DNA from: Mesorhizobium mediterraneum
GTDB lineage: Bacteria; Pseudomonadota; Alphaproteobacteria; Rhizobiales; Rhizobiaceae
Length of the DNA: 64,000 bases
Reading direction: 5' to 3'
Assembly: GCF_002284565.1 (NCBI RefSeq)
Contig: NZ_NPKI01000012.1
Location: forward strand, 186,001-250,000
Below, piece by piece: positions 24,032 to 32,638 of this stretch. The notes below the pieces were generated by a model. That model saw only the letters and a list, made by a program, of their open reading frames with translations, did no database searches and had not been told where the DNA came from. Numbering within the stretch: position 1 is the stretch's first letter; each line of letters begins with the position of its first letter. The position numbers and the translations under genes are program-made.

Positions 24032-26221
24032 CTAAGCCGCCTTCTCCCTGGCCTTGCGCGGCAGATGCGCAACGATGTTCTCGATGATGCGCATGCCGGC
24101 ATTGTGGCCGAGCGTCATGATCGATTCCGGGTGGAACTGCACCGCCGCGATCGGCTCCTTGGTGTGCTCGAAAGCCATGATGACGCCGTCCTCCGTCTCG
24201 GCGGTGACGATGAAGCCGTCGGGCAGGCGGACCGGATCGGCGAAGATCGAGTGGTAGCGGCCGACCGTCACTTCCTTGGGCAGGCCGGAAAAGATGATGC
24301 CCGGCTTCGACACACGGATGCGTGACGGTTTGCCATGCATCGGCACGTGCAATTGCCGCAGCTCCCCGCCATAGGCTTCAGCCAGCGCCTGCAGGCCGAG
24401 GCAGACGCCGAAGATCGGCAGGTCGCGCGCGCGGGCCCGCTTGATGGTGGCGGCGCAGTCGAAATCCTTCGGCGTGCCGGGGCCAGGCGACAGCACGACC
24501 AGGTTTGGCTTCAGCCGGTCGAAGACCTCGTCCGGCACAGGCGTGCGCACCGTCGAGACATTGGCGCCGGTCTGGCGGAAATAATTGGCCAGCGTGTGGA
24601 CGAAGGAGTCCTCGTGGTCGACGAGCAGGATGTTGACGCCGTCGCCGACGCGCGCGGTGGCGCGCTCGGTGTCGGCGGCATTGCCTGACTTGGCGTCGCG
24701 GATGGCGGAGATCATGGCGGATGCCTTCAATTCGGTTTCGGCTTCTTCTTCCTCGGGAATGCTGTCGAAGAGCAGCGTGGCGCCGGCGCGCACCTCGGCG
24801 ATGCCGTCCTTGATGCGAATGGTGCGAAGCGTCAGGCCGGTGTTCATATCACCGTTGAAATTGACCATGCCGATCGCCCCGCCATACCAGGCGCGCGGGC
24901 TCTTCTCGTTCTGCTCGATGAAGCGCATAGCCCATAATTTCGGCGCGCCGGTGACGGTGACCGCCCAGGCATGGGACAGGAACGCGTCGAAGGCGTCCAT
25001 GCCTTCGCGCAGCCGTCCCTCGATGTGGTCGACGGTGTGGATCAGCCGCGAATACATCTCGATCTGGCGGCGGCCGATGACGCGCACCGAGCCTGGGTCG
25101 CAGACCCTCGACTTGTCGTTGCGGTCGACGTCCGAGCACATGGTCAGCTCGGATTCGTCCTTCTTCGAATTGAGCAATTTCAGGATCTGCTCCGAATCGG
25201 AAATGGCGTCGTCGCCGCGCTTGATCGTGCCGGAGATCGGACAGGTCTCGACACGGCGGCCGTTGACGCGCACGAACATTTCGGGCGAGGCGCCGATCAG
25301 ATATTCGCCCTCGCCGAGATTGATGAAGAAGGAATAGGGCGAGGGGTTGATGGTCTTCAGCTTGCGGGAGATGGCGGAAGGCGGCGTCTCGCAGCGCTCA
25401 TAGAACATCTGGCCGGGCACCACCTCGAACAGGTCGCCGCGCTTGAAACTCTCCATCGCCTTGCGCACCAGATTGGCATATTCGCCGGGCTCATGGTCGC
25501 CGCGCGGCGGGATGCGGTCGGCGGTCTTGAACGGCTCGACGATTTCGTCGCGCGGCAATCCCTCGGTCGAAAACCCCTCGCCCGAATAGTCGTAGCGGTC
25601 GGTCCAGGCCTTGGTCGAATAGTGGTCGACGACCAGGATCTCGTCGGGCAGGAACAGCACCAGGTCGCGCTGGCTTTGCTGGCGCTCGAGCTTGTAGTCG
25701 ACCGGATCGAACTGGAAGGCGAGATCGTAGCCGAAGGCGCCATAGAGGCCGAGATTGGCGTCTTCCTCCGTTTTGAACAGAGCGGTGATGGCGCGCAGCA
25801 CGGTGAAGACGGAGGGAACGCGGCTGCGTTCTTCTTCGGTGAAGACACGGCCAGGCTTGGCCACATCGAGGCGGATCAGTCTCTTCGACGTCTCGGCGAT
25901 CGTCACGTCGTCAAGGCCGCCGAGCGCCTTGCCTATCACCGGCAGAAGCATCTCGCCACGGCTGTTCAGCGCCTCGATGCGCATGGCGCGGCTGCGCGCC
26001 GAGATCACCAGCGGCGGATCGATGATGGCGGTGTCCCAGCGCGTGTAGCGGCCGGGATATTCGTAATTCGAGGAAAACACGGCGCCGCGGCGCGCATTCA
26101 GTCCGTCGATATAGCCGTCGATCGCGCCTTCATAGGGCCGGTCGTGGCGCTCGCGGGTAATCGTCACGCCACCCGCCGTGACGAAGCGCTCCGCCCCGTT
26201 CTCCAGAATTTTCGTCGTCAT
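24032..26221 (-). CDS. trpE(G): Anthranilate synthase, fused TrpE-TrpG
   Basis: A 729-residue fusion of both subunits, the rhizobial form; it makes anthranilate from chorismate and glutamine. The TrpE part (about 1-515) has [50 protein letters not shown] and [13 protein letters not shown]. The TrpG amidotransferase part (about 535-729) has the triad Cys607 (GVCLGLQ), His697 and Glu699 (FHPES). The ATG at 26221 gives the same length as I recall for the Sinorhizobium enzyme; the open frame to 26341 runs through the attenuator and is not used. Controlled by the trpL leader upstream. Confidence 0.96.
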   Translation of the reverse strand: MTTKILENGAERFVTAGGVTITRERHDRPYEGAIDGYIDGLNARRGAVFSSNYEYPGRYTRWDTAIIDPPLVISARSRAMRIEALNSRGEMLLPVIGKALGGLDDVTIAETSKRLIRLDVAKPGRVFTEEERSRVPSVFTVLRAITALFKTEEDANLGLYGAFGYDLAFQFDPVDYKLERQQSQRDLVLFLPDEILVVDHYSTKAWTDRYDYSGEGFSTEGLPRDEIVEPFKTADRIPPRGDHEPGEYANLVRKAMESFKRGDLFEVVPGQMFYERCETPPSAISRKLKTINPSPYSFFINLGEGEYLIGASPEMFVRVNGRRVETCPISGTIKRGDDAISDSEQILKLLNSKKDESELTMCSDVDRNDKSRVCDPGSVRVIGRRQIEMYSRLIHTVDHIEGRLREGMDAFDAFLSHAWAVTVTGAPKLWAMRFIEQNEKSPRAWYGGAIGMVNFNGDMNTGLTLRTIRIKDGIAEVRAGATLLFDSIPEEEEAETELKASAMISAIRDAKSGNAADTERATARVGDGVNILLVDHEDSFVHTLANYFRQTGANVSTVRTPVPDEVFDRLKPNLVVLSPGPGTPKDFDCAATIKRARARDLPIFGVCLGLQALAEAYGGELRQLHVPMHGKPSRIRVSKPGIIFSGLPKEVTVGRYHSIFADPVRLPDGFIVTAETEDGVIMAFEHTKEPIAAVQFHPESIMTLGHNAGMRIIENIVAHLPRKAREKAA

Positions 26222-26282
26222 TGCCGTCTCCATCAGCGTCTGGGTATCAGCGTCTTGGGGCAACGGACCCGGGCATGGCTTG

Positions 26283-26321
26283 AAAAAAACAAATGGCCGC
26301 CCGGACATTCCGTTGCGGCCA
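26283..26321 (-). terminator. trp attenuator terminator
   Basis: On the minus strand, TGGCCGC/GCGGCCA arms (26315-26321 and 26294-26300) form a GC-rich stem closely followed by a run of seven T (26283-26289). It lies between trpL and trpE(G) and is the intrinsic terminator that would end the short leader RNA when tryptophan is sufficient. Confidence 0.88.
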
Positions 26322-26360
26322 CCTTCTATTTTCACGCGCACGCGTTCGAACAGGCCGCTG

Positions 26361-26405
26361 TCAGCGAGCCCACCACCAAACGGTCTTGATCGAGCGCATG
26401 TTCAT
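26361..26405 (-). CDS. trpL: trp leader peptide
   Basis: A 14-codon leader reading [14 protein letters not shown], with three consecutive Trp codons (TGG TGG TGG) and then Ala-Arg-stop. It precedes an intrinsic terminator and trpE(G). The Sinorhizobium meliloti leader peptide is also 14 residues and also ends in WWWAR, so the identity is firm. Ribosome stalling at the Trp codons when charged tRNA-Trp is scarce would prevent the terminator. In Sinorhizobium the released leader RNA and peptide also act in trans; here that is by analogy only. Confidence 0.93.
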   Translation of the reverse strand: MNMRSIKTVWWWAR

Positions 26406-26413
26406 GGCGATTC

Positions 26414-26441
26414 CAATAGCGGCGATTGAACGGCCGCGCAA
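26414..26441 (-). promoter_or_regulatory. trpL: trpL promoter, probably giving a leaderless start
   Basis: On the minus strand, TTGCGC (26436-26441) and CTATTG (26414-26419) are separated by 16 bases. The -10 ends eight bases before the trpL ATG, so transcription should begin at or next to the A of the start codon. There is no ribosome site before trpL, which agrees with a leaderless message. Confidence 0.5.
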
Positions 26442-26479
26442 CTGGATTCAATGGAGGGCATGGAGAAGGGCATGAGCCC

Positions 26480-27553
26480 TCAATCCTCCAGCGTTCCCGA
26501 CCTTGCATCGGCGCTCTTCCTGTCGCCGACCAGCTTCAGCAGATCTTCGCCGGCACGGATGATGCGCCGGGACCGCCGCGTCAGGATGATGCCCGCTTGC
26601 GGCGCGAACACCTGCGTGCGGCCACCGGCTTCACCCGGCGCATGGACTATGCTGGCGAGCAGTGCGCCTTTTTCCACACGGTCGCCGGGCTTCACGTCAT
26701 AAAGGATCGCACCCGCCCGGGGCGCTGGCATCATGTCGATGTTCTCGAGCGGTGCGACGATACCGGTGAAAGAATTGGGGCCGGCAAGGCTGCCAGGCGC
26801 GGGCAGGGCCTGATCCACGATCACGCCGCGCGCCACCAGCAGCCGATAGAGCCCTTCGGCATCGGAAGCGGCCAGAGCGCCATCGACATCGAGCATGCCT
26901 CGATACTCGACTGTGGTGGCGACGCGCCGGTCAAACCGCGCCACATCGGCGGGGACGTTCAGATACGGCGTGATCGAGGCGCCTTCGAAGGTGCCGTCGG
27001 TGTCCTCATCCCACAGCACCACCGCGTCGACGCCCATGGCGGCCGCACAATCCGCCATTTCAGGCCACAGGCTGGTGTGGACATAGAGATAGGCGAGGCC
27101 CTCGTCGTCGCAGTGCAGGTCGAGGACGATGTCGTGGCCGATCGACAGCTGCAGCAGCCGCGTCTTCAGCCGCTGATCGGCCGTGCCAAGCGTGGTGTCC
27201 GGCAAGAGCGTCGTGTCCGGCGCCGCCAGCAGCGGAAAGCCGCGGTTGAAGTTGGTGCGCGTGCCCAAGTGGAAACGGCCCTGATGCTCGCCGAAATGAT
27301 ACTGGGCGCGGCCGATCGGATTGGCTTGGGGCACGACGGTGATATTGCCCTTGATGCGGCCTTCCGCTCCGGCCCTTTCGAGCATCGGCATCAGCGCGTC
27401 GATGGCGACGACGCCCGGCAGTTCGCCGGCATGCAGTGCGGCCTGCAGATAGGCTGAGGGTGCTGCCTTGTCGCTGCCGTCAAAGCGGAAGACCGGGAAT
27501 TCGTAGGAAACGCCCTCGCTGTCGCCGGCGATGCGCTCGATCGATTTCTGCAT
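26480..27553 (-). CDS. Succinylglutamate desuccinylase/aspartoacylase-family zinc deacylase
   Basis: A 357-residue M14-like zinc hydrolase. AALHAGELPG (38-47) supplies the His and Glu ligands and DLHCDDEG (about 144-151) the second His. The C-terminal beta domain (about 265-345, GAILYDVKPGDRVEKGALLA) resembles a lipoyl-like barrel often found in this family. It would remove an acyl group from an N-acyl amino acid or related compound. The ATG follows GGAGGAG. It is transcribed towards trpL, and its stop is 75 bases from the trpL start. Confidence 0.83.
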   Translation of the reverse strand: MQKSIERIAGDSEGVSYEFPVFRFDGSDKAAPSAYLQAALHAGELPGVVAIDALMPMLERAGAEGRIKGNITVVPQANPIGRAQYHFGEHQGRFHLGTRTNFNRGFPLLAAPDTTLLPDTTLGTADQRLKTRLLQLSIGHDIVLDLHCDDEGLAYLYVHTSLWPEMADCAAAMGVDAVVLWDEDTDGTFEGASITPYLNVPADVARFDRRVATTVEYRGMLDVDGALAASDAEGLYRLLVARGVIVDQALPAPGSLAGPNSFTGIVAPLENIDMMPAPRAGAILYDVKPGDRVEKGALLASIVHAPGEAGGRTQVFAPQAGIILTRRSRRIIRAGEDLLKLVGDRKSADARSGTLED

Positions 27554-27626
27554 GATACTCCTCCAGGAAAGAGGCCGAACACATGCCCTTTCGCCGATAC
27601 GCTGTCGATTGGTCCAGTCTGCTGCG

Positions 27627-28808
27627 CTATGGGCGCAACTGTTGCGCGGGGTGCGTCACCAGCAACTGGCGGTCCAACGTCTGCGACATCACCGCCACGG
27701 CGACCGCCAGCAGGGCGAGCGCCGCGCCGACCAGCGGCAGATTGGCATAGGACACGCCCAGCGAAAGTGCCACGCCGCCTACCCAGGCGCCCGCGGCATT
27801 GCCGATGTTGAAGGCGCCCTGGTTCAGCGTGGCGGCGAGGTTCGGCGCTTCGGAGGCCGCTTCGACGACGCGGATCTGCAAAGGCGGCACGATGACGAAG
27901 ACGAGCAGACCCCACAGGAAAACGATGAAGACGGCCACGGCTGCGATGGCGCCGAATTCGGCAAAGCCGACGAGCAGCAGCGCCAGCATCAAAAGCGTGC
28001 CGATCACCGTCGGCATCAATTTCCAGTCGGCCAGCCTGCCGCCGATGATGTTGCCGATGGTCATGCCGCCGCCGAATAGCAGCAGCACCCAGGTCACGGT
28101 CGCGGTCGACAGGCCGGATACGTCGGTGAGATAGGGCTTTATGTAGGTGAAGACGGCAAACAGGCTGGCCGACGCCAGCGCCGAGATCAGCATCGCCAGC
28201 CAAACCTGCAGCTTGCCGAGCACGCGCACCTCGCCAAGCAGGCCGCCGCCGCTCGGTTGGGTGATGCCGGCGGGCACCAGCCAGGCAATGGCTGCGACCG
28301 AGATAAGGCCGATCCCGACCACGGCCAGGAAGGTGGCGCGCCAGCCGTAGGCTTCGCCGAGTGCTGTGCCGCCGGGAACACCAAGGATGTTGGACAGGGT
28401 CAGACCGGCGAACATCAGCGCGATGGCGCTGGCCCGCTTGTTACGCGGCACCAGGCTGGCGGCGACGACCGAGCCGATGCCGAAGAAGGCGCCATGGCCG
28501 AAAGCGGTGAAGACGCGCGCCGCCATCAGCAGCCAATAATTGGGTGCGATCGCGCACAATAGATTGCCGACGACGAACAACATTGCCAGGCCGATCAGCA
28601 CCGGCTTGCGCGGCATGTGTGCGGTGGCCACCGCAATCACCGGCGCGCCGAAGACGACGCCGAGCGCATAGCCGGTGACCAGCAGGCCGGCCGAGGGGAT
28701 CGAGACGCCGAGGTCGGCGGCGACCTCGGGCAGCAGGCCCATGATGACGAATTCGGTGGTGCCGATGCAGAAGGACGCAATGGCAAGCGCTAGGATCGGC
28801 AGGGGCAT
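27627..28808 (-). CDS. MFS transporter, DHA1 drug/sugar efflux type
   Basis: A 393-residue, 12-span exporter of the major facilitator superfamily. It starts MPLPILALAIASFCIGTTEFVIMGLLPEVA, the canonical first span of the YdhP/AraJ group of proton-driven efflux pumps. The loop between spans 2 and 3 has the motif A variant HMPRKPVLIG, and span 5 shows GVPGGTALGEAYGWRATF (motif C). Substrate unknown. The frame extends to 28892, but the extra residues are not conserved-looking. It lies downstream of the deacylase's upstream side and 73 bases before that gene. Confidence 0.87.
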   Translation of the reverse strand: MPLPILALAIASFCIGTTEFVIMGLLPEVAADLGVSIPSAGLLVTGYALGVVFGAPVIAVATAHMPRKPVLIGLAMLFVVGNLLCAIAPNYWLLMAARVFTAFGHGAFFGIGSVVAASLVPRNKRASAIALMFAGLTLSNILGVPGGTALGEAYGWRATFLAVVGIGLISVAAIAWLVPAGITQPSGGGLLGEVRVLGKLQVWLAMLISALASASLFAVFTYIKPYLTDVSGLSTATVTWVLLLFGGGMTIGNIIGGRLADWKLMPTVIGTLLMLALLLVGFAEFGAIAAVAVFIVFLWGLLVFVIVPPLQIRVVEAASEAPNLAATLNQGAFNIGNAAGAWVGGVALSLGVSYANLPLVGAALALLAVAVAVMSQTLDRQLLVTHPAQQLRP

Positions 28809-28958
28809 GGGAGGTCCGGACTGAATCGGCTCAAAATTGAGACTGTCGGCAGAGCTGCCCCGTGCACAAGCGCGATTGCTGCAATGCAGCATTGCAAAAA
28901 TGGACAGCGGATCGCGACTGCGTTGCGCGTTTGCCGCCTGCGGTGAATGCAGAGCGGC

Positions 28959-30335
28959 CTATGCCAGCGGCTTCAGCTCCTGGGCGATGGTCGGCAGAAG
29001 TTCCGAGACATTGGGGTGAATATGGGTTGCCCGCGCGAGCGTGCTGACCGGCGCCTTGGCGTACATCAGGTCAAGGACGCAATGGATCGCCTCGTCGCCA
29101 CCGGGACCGAGCACCGAACAGCCGAGGATTTCCTTGGTGTCGGCGTCGACCAGGATCTTCATAAAACCTTGCGTCTCGCCTTTCTCGACGGCGCGGCCGA
29201 CGCGGGTCATCGGCCGCAGGCCGACCAGCGCGCGACGGCCGGACTTTCTGACCGCTGTCTCGGTCATGCCGCAGCGGCCGAGCGGCGGGTCGGTATAAAG
29301 CGCATAGGCCTCGATGCGGTCACTCACCTTGCGCGGATCGTTGTCGAGCAGATTGGCGGCGACGATCTCGTAGTCATTGTAGGAGGTGTGGGTGAAGGCG
29401 CCCTTGCCGTTGCAGTCGCCCATCGCCCAGATGCCGGGCACGCTGGTGCGCAGCAGGTCGTCGACGACAATGAAGCCGCGTTTATCGACCTCGACGCCGG
29501 CCTTGTCGAGGCCGAGATCGTCGGTGTTGGGCGTCCGGCCCACTGCCAGCAGTACATGCGAGCCAACCGCCGGCGCCTTGCCGGCGGTGAAGGTCACGGC
29601 AATCTCATTGCCCTGCCTGGCGAAGCTGATGTCGTCGGCGCCGAGATGGACCGTGATGTCTTCGTTTTCGAGGATGGACAGGATGGCGGCCGAGACATCG
29701 TCGTCCTCGCGGGCGATCAGCCGTGGGCTCTTTTCGATCACCGTGACCTCCGAGCCGAAGCGGCGGAACATCTGTGCGAATTCGAGCGAGACGTAGCTGC
29801 CGCCGACGACGACCAGATGGCGCGGCAGCACGTCGAGGTCCATCATCGATGAGTTGGTCAGGTACGAAATGTCGTTGACGCCTGGCAGGTCAGGCACCGA
29901 GGCGCGGCCGCCGGTGTTGAGGAATATTTTTTCGGCGGTCAGAAGATCATCGCCGACGCGCACCGTGTTGGCGGTGACGAAGCGTGCATGGCCGCGATAG
30001 AGCGTGCAATGGTCCATGCCGGCAATCCAGCTTTCGAGATTGCCGCGGGCGTCGTTCGACACCTTGTCCTTGCGTGCCTTGATCGCTCTGTAGTCGACGC
30101 CGACCGAACCGGAGAGCGTCACGCCGTAGTCGGCGGCGCGGCGAGCGAGATGCGCGGCATAGGCGCTTGCCACCATGGCCTTGGTCGGCATGCAGCCGGT
30201 GTTGACGCAGGTGCCGCCGACCAGTTTTCGCTCGATCAGCGCCACGCTCATGCCGGCCGCCGTCAGCCGGCCGGCGAGCGGCGGGCCGGCCTGTCCGGCG
30301 CCGATGATGATGGTGTCGAATGTCTTTGCCGTCAT
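28959..30335 (-). CDS. FAD-dependent pyridine nucleotide-disulfide oxidoreductase, class I
   Basis: A 458-residue flavoprotein. IGAGQAGPPLAGRL (11-24) binds FAD, GGTCVNTGCMPTK carries the redox pair Cys43/Cys48, VVVGGSYVSLEFAQ binds NAD(P)H, and HIHPNVSELLPTI near the C terminus has the His-Glu base pair of the dimer. It resembles dihydrolipoamide dehydrogenases and mercuric reductases but lacks the metal-binding head and the C-terminal cysteines of mercuric reductase. The partner is unknown. Its ATG overlaps the DUF4126 stop (ATGA), so the two are translationally coupled. Confidence 0.87.
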   Translation of the reverse strand: MTAKTFDTIIIGAGQAGPPLAGRLTAAGMSVALIERKLVGGTCVNTGCMPTKAMVASAYAAHLARRAADYGVTLSGSVGVDYRAIKARKDKVSNDARGNLESWIAGMDHCTLYRGHARFVTANTVRVGDDLLTAEKIFLNTGGRASVPDLPGVNDISYLTNSSMMDLDVLPRHLVVVGGSYVSLEFAQMFRRFGSEVTVIEKSPRLIAREDDDVSAAILSILENEDITVHLGADDISFARQGNEIAVTFTAGKAPAVGSHVLLAVGRTPNTDDLGLDKAGVEVDKRGFIVVDDLLRTSVPGIWAMGDCNGKGAFTHTSYNDYEIVAANLLDNDPRKVSDRIEAYALYTDPPLGRCGMTETAVRKSGRRALVGLRPMTRVGRAVEKGETQGFMKILVDADTKEILGCSVLGPGGDEAIHCVLDLMYAKAPVSTLARATHIHPNVSELLPTIAQELKPLA

Positions 30336-30793
30336 GCCACTGCCGCCACGACCAGCAGGCCGCCGGTGATTGCCACCGCGTCCTCGATAAGGGCGGCTGG
30401 CAGGTCCTTGCCGAGGGTGATGGCCAGGCGCTTGCGCAGCTCGGCGCCGCCCAGCGTGCCGATCACCGCGCCGATGGCGCCGGCAATCAGGCCGCCGATG
30501 GTGGCGCCGGCGGTCGCGCCGATCACAGCGCCGGTGAAGGCGCCCGAGACGATGCGCGCGCCGAACTGCTGCGGCACCTTGCGGCTCGGCGTCGACGGCA
30601 ACTGATCGGCGACAAGCTCGACGATGGCCAGGGCGGTGAAGATGCCGACGGCGACCCAGTGACCCATGAAAGCAGCCCAGGTGCCGGTGACCGGCAGCCA
30701 GCCGAGCCAAGCGCCCCAGGCGACGGCGGCGGGCGCTGTCATGGCACGAAGGCCCGCAACGACGCCAATCAGGAGTGCGAGAATATACAGCAT
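30332..30793 (-). CDS. DUF4126-family membrane protein
   Basis: A 153-residue protein with about four hydrophobic spans. LIGVVAGLRAMTAPAAVAWGAW is the DUF4126 N-terminal signature, and the middle has alanine- and glycine-rich helices (GAFTGAVIGATAGATIGGLIAG). No function is known for the family. It is the first gene of a two-gene operon with the FAD oxidoreductase, overlapping it by four bases, and the ATG follows GAGGGGATC. That pairing suggests a redox or membrane partner role, which is inference. Confidence 0.8.
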   Translation of the reverse strand: MLYILALLIGVVAGLRAMTAPAAVAWGAWLGWLPVTGTWAAFMGHWVAVGIFTALAIVELVADQLPSTPSRKVPQQFGARIVSGAFTGAVIGATAGATIGGLIAGAIGAVIGTLGGAELRKRLAITLGKDLPAALIEDAVAITGGLLVVAAVA

Positions 30794-30956
30794 GATTGAT
30801 CCCCTCGATGGCCGGGCTCAGGACAACCCTGCCAGAGCAGGCTAGCATAGGCGCGGCATTTGACCAGAGGCCTGCGATCTGTGGCGTTACCCGATCTTTA
30901 TGGACTGTGCTTTGACACCACGTTGAAACAGCATGGCAAGGCAGGAGGACATCGCC

Positions 30957-31514
30957 TTGAACACAAGCGAGCGCACAAAAATGGCAGCGGGCGAGTGGTA
31001 TACTTGTCTCGATCCAGAGCTGGAGGCGCTGCGGGTCATGGCGCGCGACGCGGTGTTCGAGCATAATTCGCTGCCGCCCCGGCAGCGCGGCGACATCGGA
31101 CCGGCCCTGAAGTCGCTGCTCGGCGTAGTAGGCCCGGGCGCCCGGATCGAGGCGCCGTTCCACTGCGCCTATGGCTTCAACATTGTTCTCGGCGACGGCG
31201 TCTTCCTCAATGCCGGGTGCACCATCCTCGATACCGCGCCAGTCCGCATCGGCAAGGGAACGCTGCTCGGCCCCAATGTGCAGATCTATTGCGCCGAGCA
31301 TCACAAGGAGGCGGCGGGTCGACAGGCAGGACTGGAGATCGCGAAGCCGGTCGAGATCGGCGACAATGCCTGGATCGGCGGCAGTGCCATCATCCTCGGC
31401 GGGATCAGCATCGGCGACGGCGCCATTGTCGGCGCCGGCGCGGTAGTGACTCGCGACGTGCCGCCAAACACCACGGTCGTCGGCAACCCGGCGCAGTCGG
31501 TCAGGCGCGGCTGA
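30957..31514 (+). CDS. Maltose/nodulation-type sugar O-acetyltransferase (NodL/Maa/LacA family)
   Basis: A 185-residue left-handed beta-helix acetyltransferase. MAAGEWYTCLDPELEALR is the family head, followed by hexapeptide repeats (GYGFNIVLGDGVFLNAGCTILD-like, IGKGTLLGPNVQIYCAEHH) with the catalytic His in EHHKEA, and the tail VVGNPAQSVRR. It would acetylate a hydroxyl of a sugar or oligosaccharide. The start is a TTG with AGGAGG eight bases upstream (30943-30948), preferred over the ATG at 30933. NodL modifies nodulation factors, but no nod genes are here, so a general sugar acetyltransferase is safer. Confidence 0.85.
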   Translation: MNTSERTKMAAGEWYTCLDPELEALRVMARDAVFEHNSLPPRQRGDIGPALKSLLGVVGPGARIEAPFHCAYGFNIVLGDGVFLNAGCTILDTAPVRIGKGTLLGPNVQIYCAEHHKEAAGRQAGLEIAKPVEIGDNAWIGGSAIILGGISIGDGAIVGAGAVVTRDVPPNTTVVGNPAQSVRRG

Positions 31515-31527
31515 GCATGAGCGGGTA

Positions 31528-32043
31528 TTAGAGCGAGGTAAGCCCGGTCATATGCAATCGTGTGTCGAGCGCAAAGGCCTCCTGGATCTTCATGGCATAT
31601 GCGCCCTTCGCGACGCTCACGTCGAAGATCAGGTTCCAGCTATTCTGGGACACCGCGCTCGGAATCACCACGAACCGATGTCGTTGGAGAAGATCATCGC
31701 CGAATGCCTGTTGCCCAGAACTCGGGATGCCCGGACGCAGCCAATTAGGGTTGGGAACGGCGCCAGGGTTGATGATATGCACTTCCGTGACATCGCTGAT
31801 TATCGCCGCGGTCATCACATGCGCGATCGTGTCGAGCGCCCTGAAGCCCTTATGGACTGCGACTTCGAGAATCGCAGTCGAAGGATCGATTGAGCAGTAG
31901 ACTGCGCGCACGCCCCTGCTGTTCCATCGTCCGCCGACCCTGTATGCGCCCTCGCCACTGTCCCATGTAGGCGCGAACGCAGCCTGATCGAGACGCCAGC
32001 CAACGAGGTCGGAGCCGCCAAGCGCGGCCGGGAGCGGCGTCAT
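31528..32043 (-). CDS. RES-domain toxin
   Basis: A 171-residue RES protein. The conserved Arg17 (GWRL), GGRWNSRG (37-44), AVYCS and AILEVAVHKG (Glu60) and VVIPSAVSQNSWNLIFD (Ser129, Asn135) match the RES toxin active region. Characterised members deplete NAD+ or transfer ADP-ribose to a host enzyme and stop growth. It is the second gene of a two-gene operon; its ATG overlaps the antitoxin stop (ATGA). The nearest relatives, MbcT or ParT, cannot be separated from sequence alone. Confidence 0.85.
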   Translation of the reverse strand: MTPLPAALGGSDLVGWRLDQAAFAPTWDSGEGAYRVGGRWNSRGVRAVYCSIDPSTAILEVAVHKGFRALDTIAHVMTAAIISDVTEVHIINPGAVPNPNWLRPGIPSSGQQAFGDDLLQRHRFVVIPSAVSQNSWNLIFDVSVAKGAYAMKIQEAFALDTRLHMTGLTSL

Positions 32044-32525
32044 GCATAAACGCCATATTCAAGCCGTTCGAGGTAGTCCTCTACAAGCTCGACACCCGCC
32101 GGGGTTGCCAGAAGATCGATGGGACGGCGCTGGTCGAGCCCGATCGCCGGGCGCTCCAGCCATTGCTCCGCTTCCGCTTGCGAACCGAACACATCGGTCG
32201 CTTTCGACAGGATCTCCGCGAATTTCCAGGTTCGTCCGCTCTGGTCCTGGCTGAGAGGCTTGGAAGGAGCATCCTTACGGCGCTGGTAGGTGCGCAAGCT
32301 CATGCCGACGGCCTTCTCGAGCGAATCAGTCTTCTGGATGAAGACGAGCTGCCCAAGGAGATGGTCCAGCGCCGAACCCGGCAGGCCGTGCACAAGCAGC
32401 TCATGGGCATCCAATGCGCTCCTGAGGTGCCGCGATAGAATGCGAGTGCCGCCGAGCAACCTGGCCACCTTCTGAAGTTCATTATTTTTTGCTGCTGGTG
32501 CAGTCTTTTCCAATGCCATCGCCAC
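32040..32525 (-). CDS. Xre/MbcA/ParS-type antitoxin
   Basis: A 161-residue antitoxin of the Xre-MbcA-ParS family. The helical DNA-binding part includes EKAVGMSLRTYQRRKDAP; the C-terminal toxin-binding domain includes ATDVFGSQAEAEQWLERPAIGLDQRRPIDLLATPAGVE, the usual DUF2384 pattern, ending in LERLEYGVYA. It should neutralise the RES toxin and repress the operon. The open frame extends upstream to 32576, but the promoter and operator sit inside that stretch; the GTG at 32525 follows AAGAGG by six bases, with an ATG two codons later as the alternative. Confidence 0.85.
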   Translation of the reverse strand: MAMALEKTAPAAKNNELQKVARLLGGTRILSRHLRSALDAHELLVHGLPGSALDHLLGQLVFIQKTDSLEKAVGMSLRTYQRRKDAPSKPLSQDQSGRTWKFAEILSKATDVFGSQAEAEQWLERPAIGLDQRRPIDLLATPAGVELVEDYLERLEYGVYA

Positions 32526-32538
32526 GGCGTGCCTCTTA

Positions 32539-32574
32539 GCGTCATCTGTCACTTTAATATATGACAGATGACGC
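32539..32574. promoter_or_regulatory. 13-bp perfect palindrome, antitoxin operator
   Basis: GCGTCATCTGTCA (32539-32551) pairs perfectly with TGACAGATGACGC (32562-32574) around a 10-base AT-rich spacer. The spacer side overlaps the -10 element of the toxin-antitoxin promoter. A palindrome of this kind at the promoter of an Xre-type antitoxin is the expected autorepression site. Confidence 0.72.
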
Positions 32575-32586
32575 AAGCCTTTTCAA
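32558..32586 (-). promoter_or_regulatory. Promoter of the RES/Xre operon
   Basis: On the minus strand, TTGAAA (32581-32586), 17 bases, CATATA (32558-32563). Transcription would start about seven bases further on, inside the right operator arm, which rules out start codons upstream of about 32550. Confidence 0.6.
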
Positions 32587-32638
32587 GGACGGTAGGGGCG
32601 GGAGCAGAGAAAGGCAGCGCAAACCTGAAGCGATTGCC

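Noticed and set aside
26222..26341. A longer start for trpE(G) at 26341
   Set aside because: The extension would be translated from the attenuator hairpin and T-run; the ATG at 26221 gives the expected 729 residues.
28959..30335. Mercuric reductase identity for the FAD oxidoreductase
   Set aside because: The metal-binding N-terminal domain and the C-terminal cysteine pair of MerA are missing.
30957..31514. nodL as the gene name of the acetyltransferase
   Set aside because: The fold and head fit NodL, but also Maa and LacA, and no nodulation gene or nod box was found in the window.
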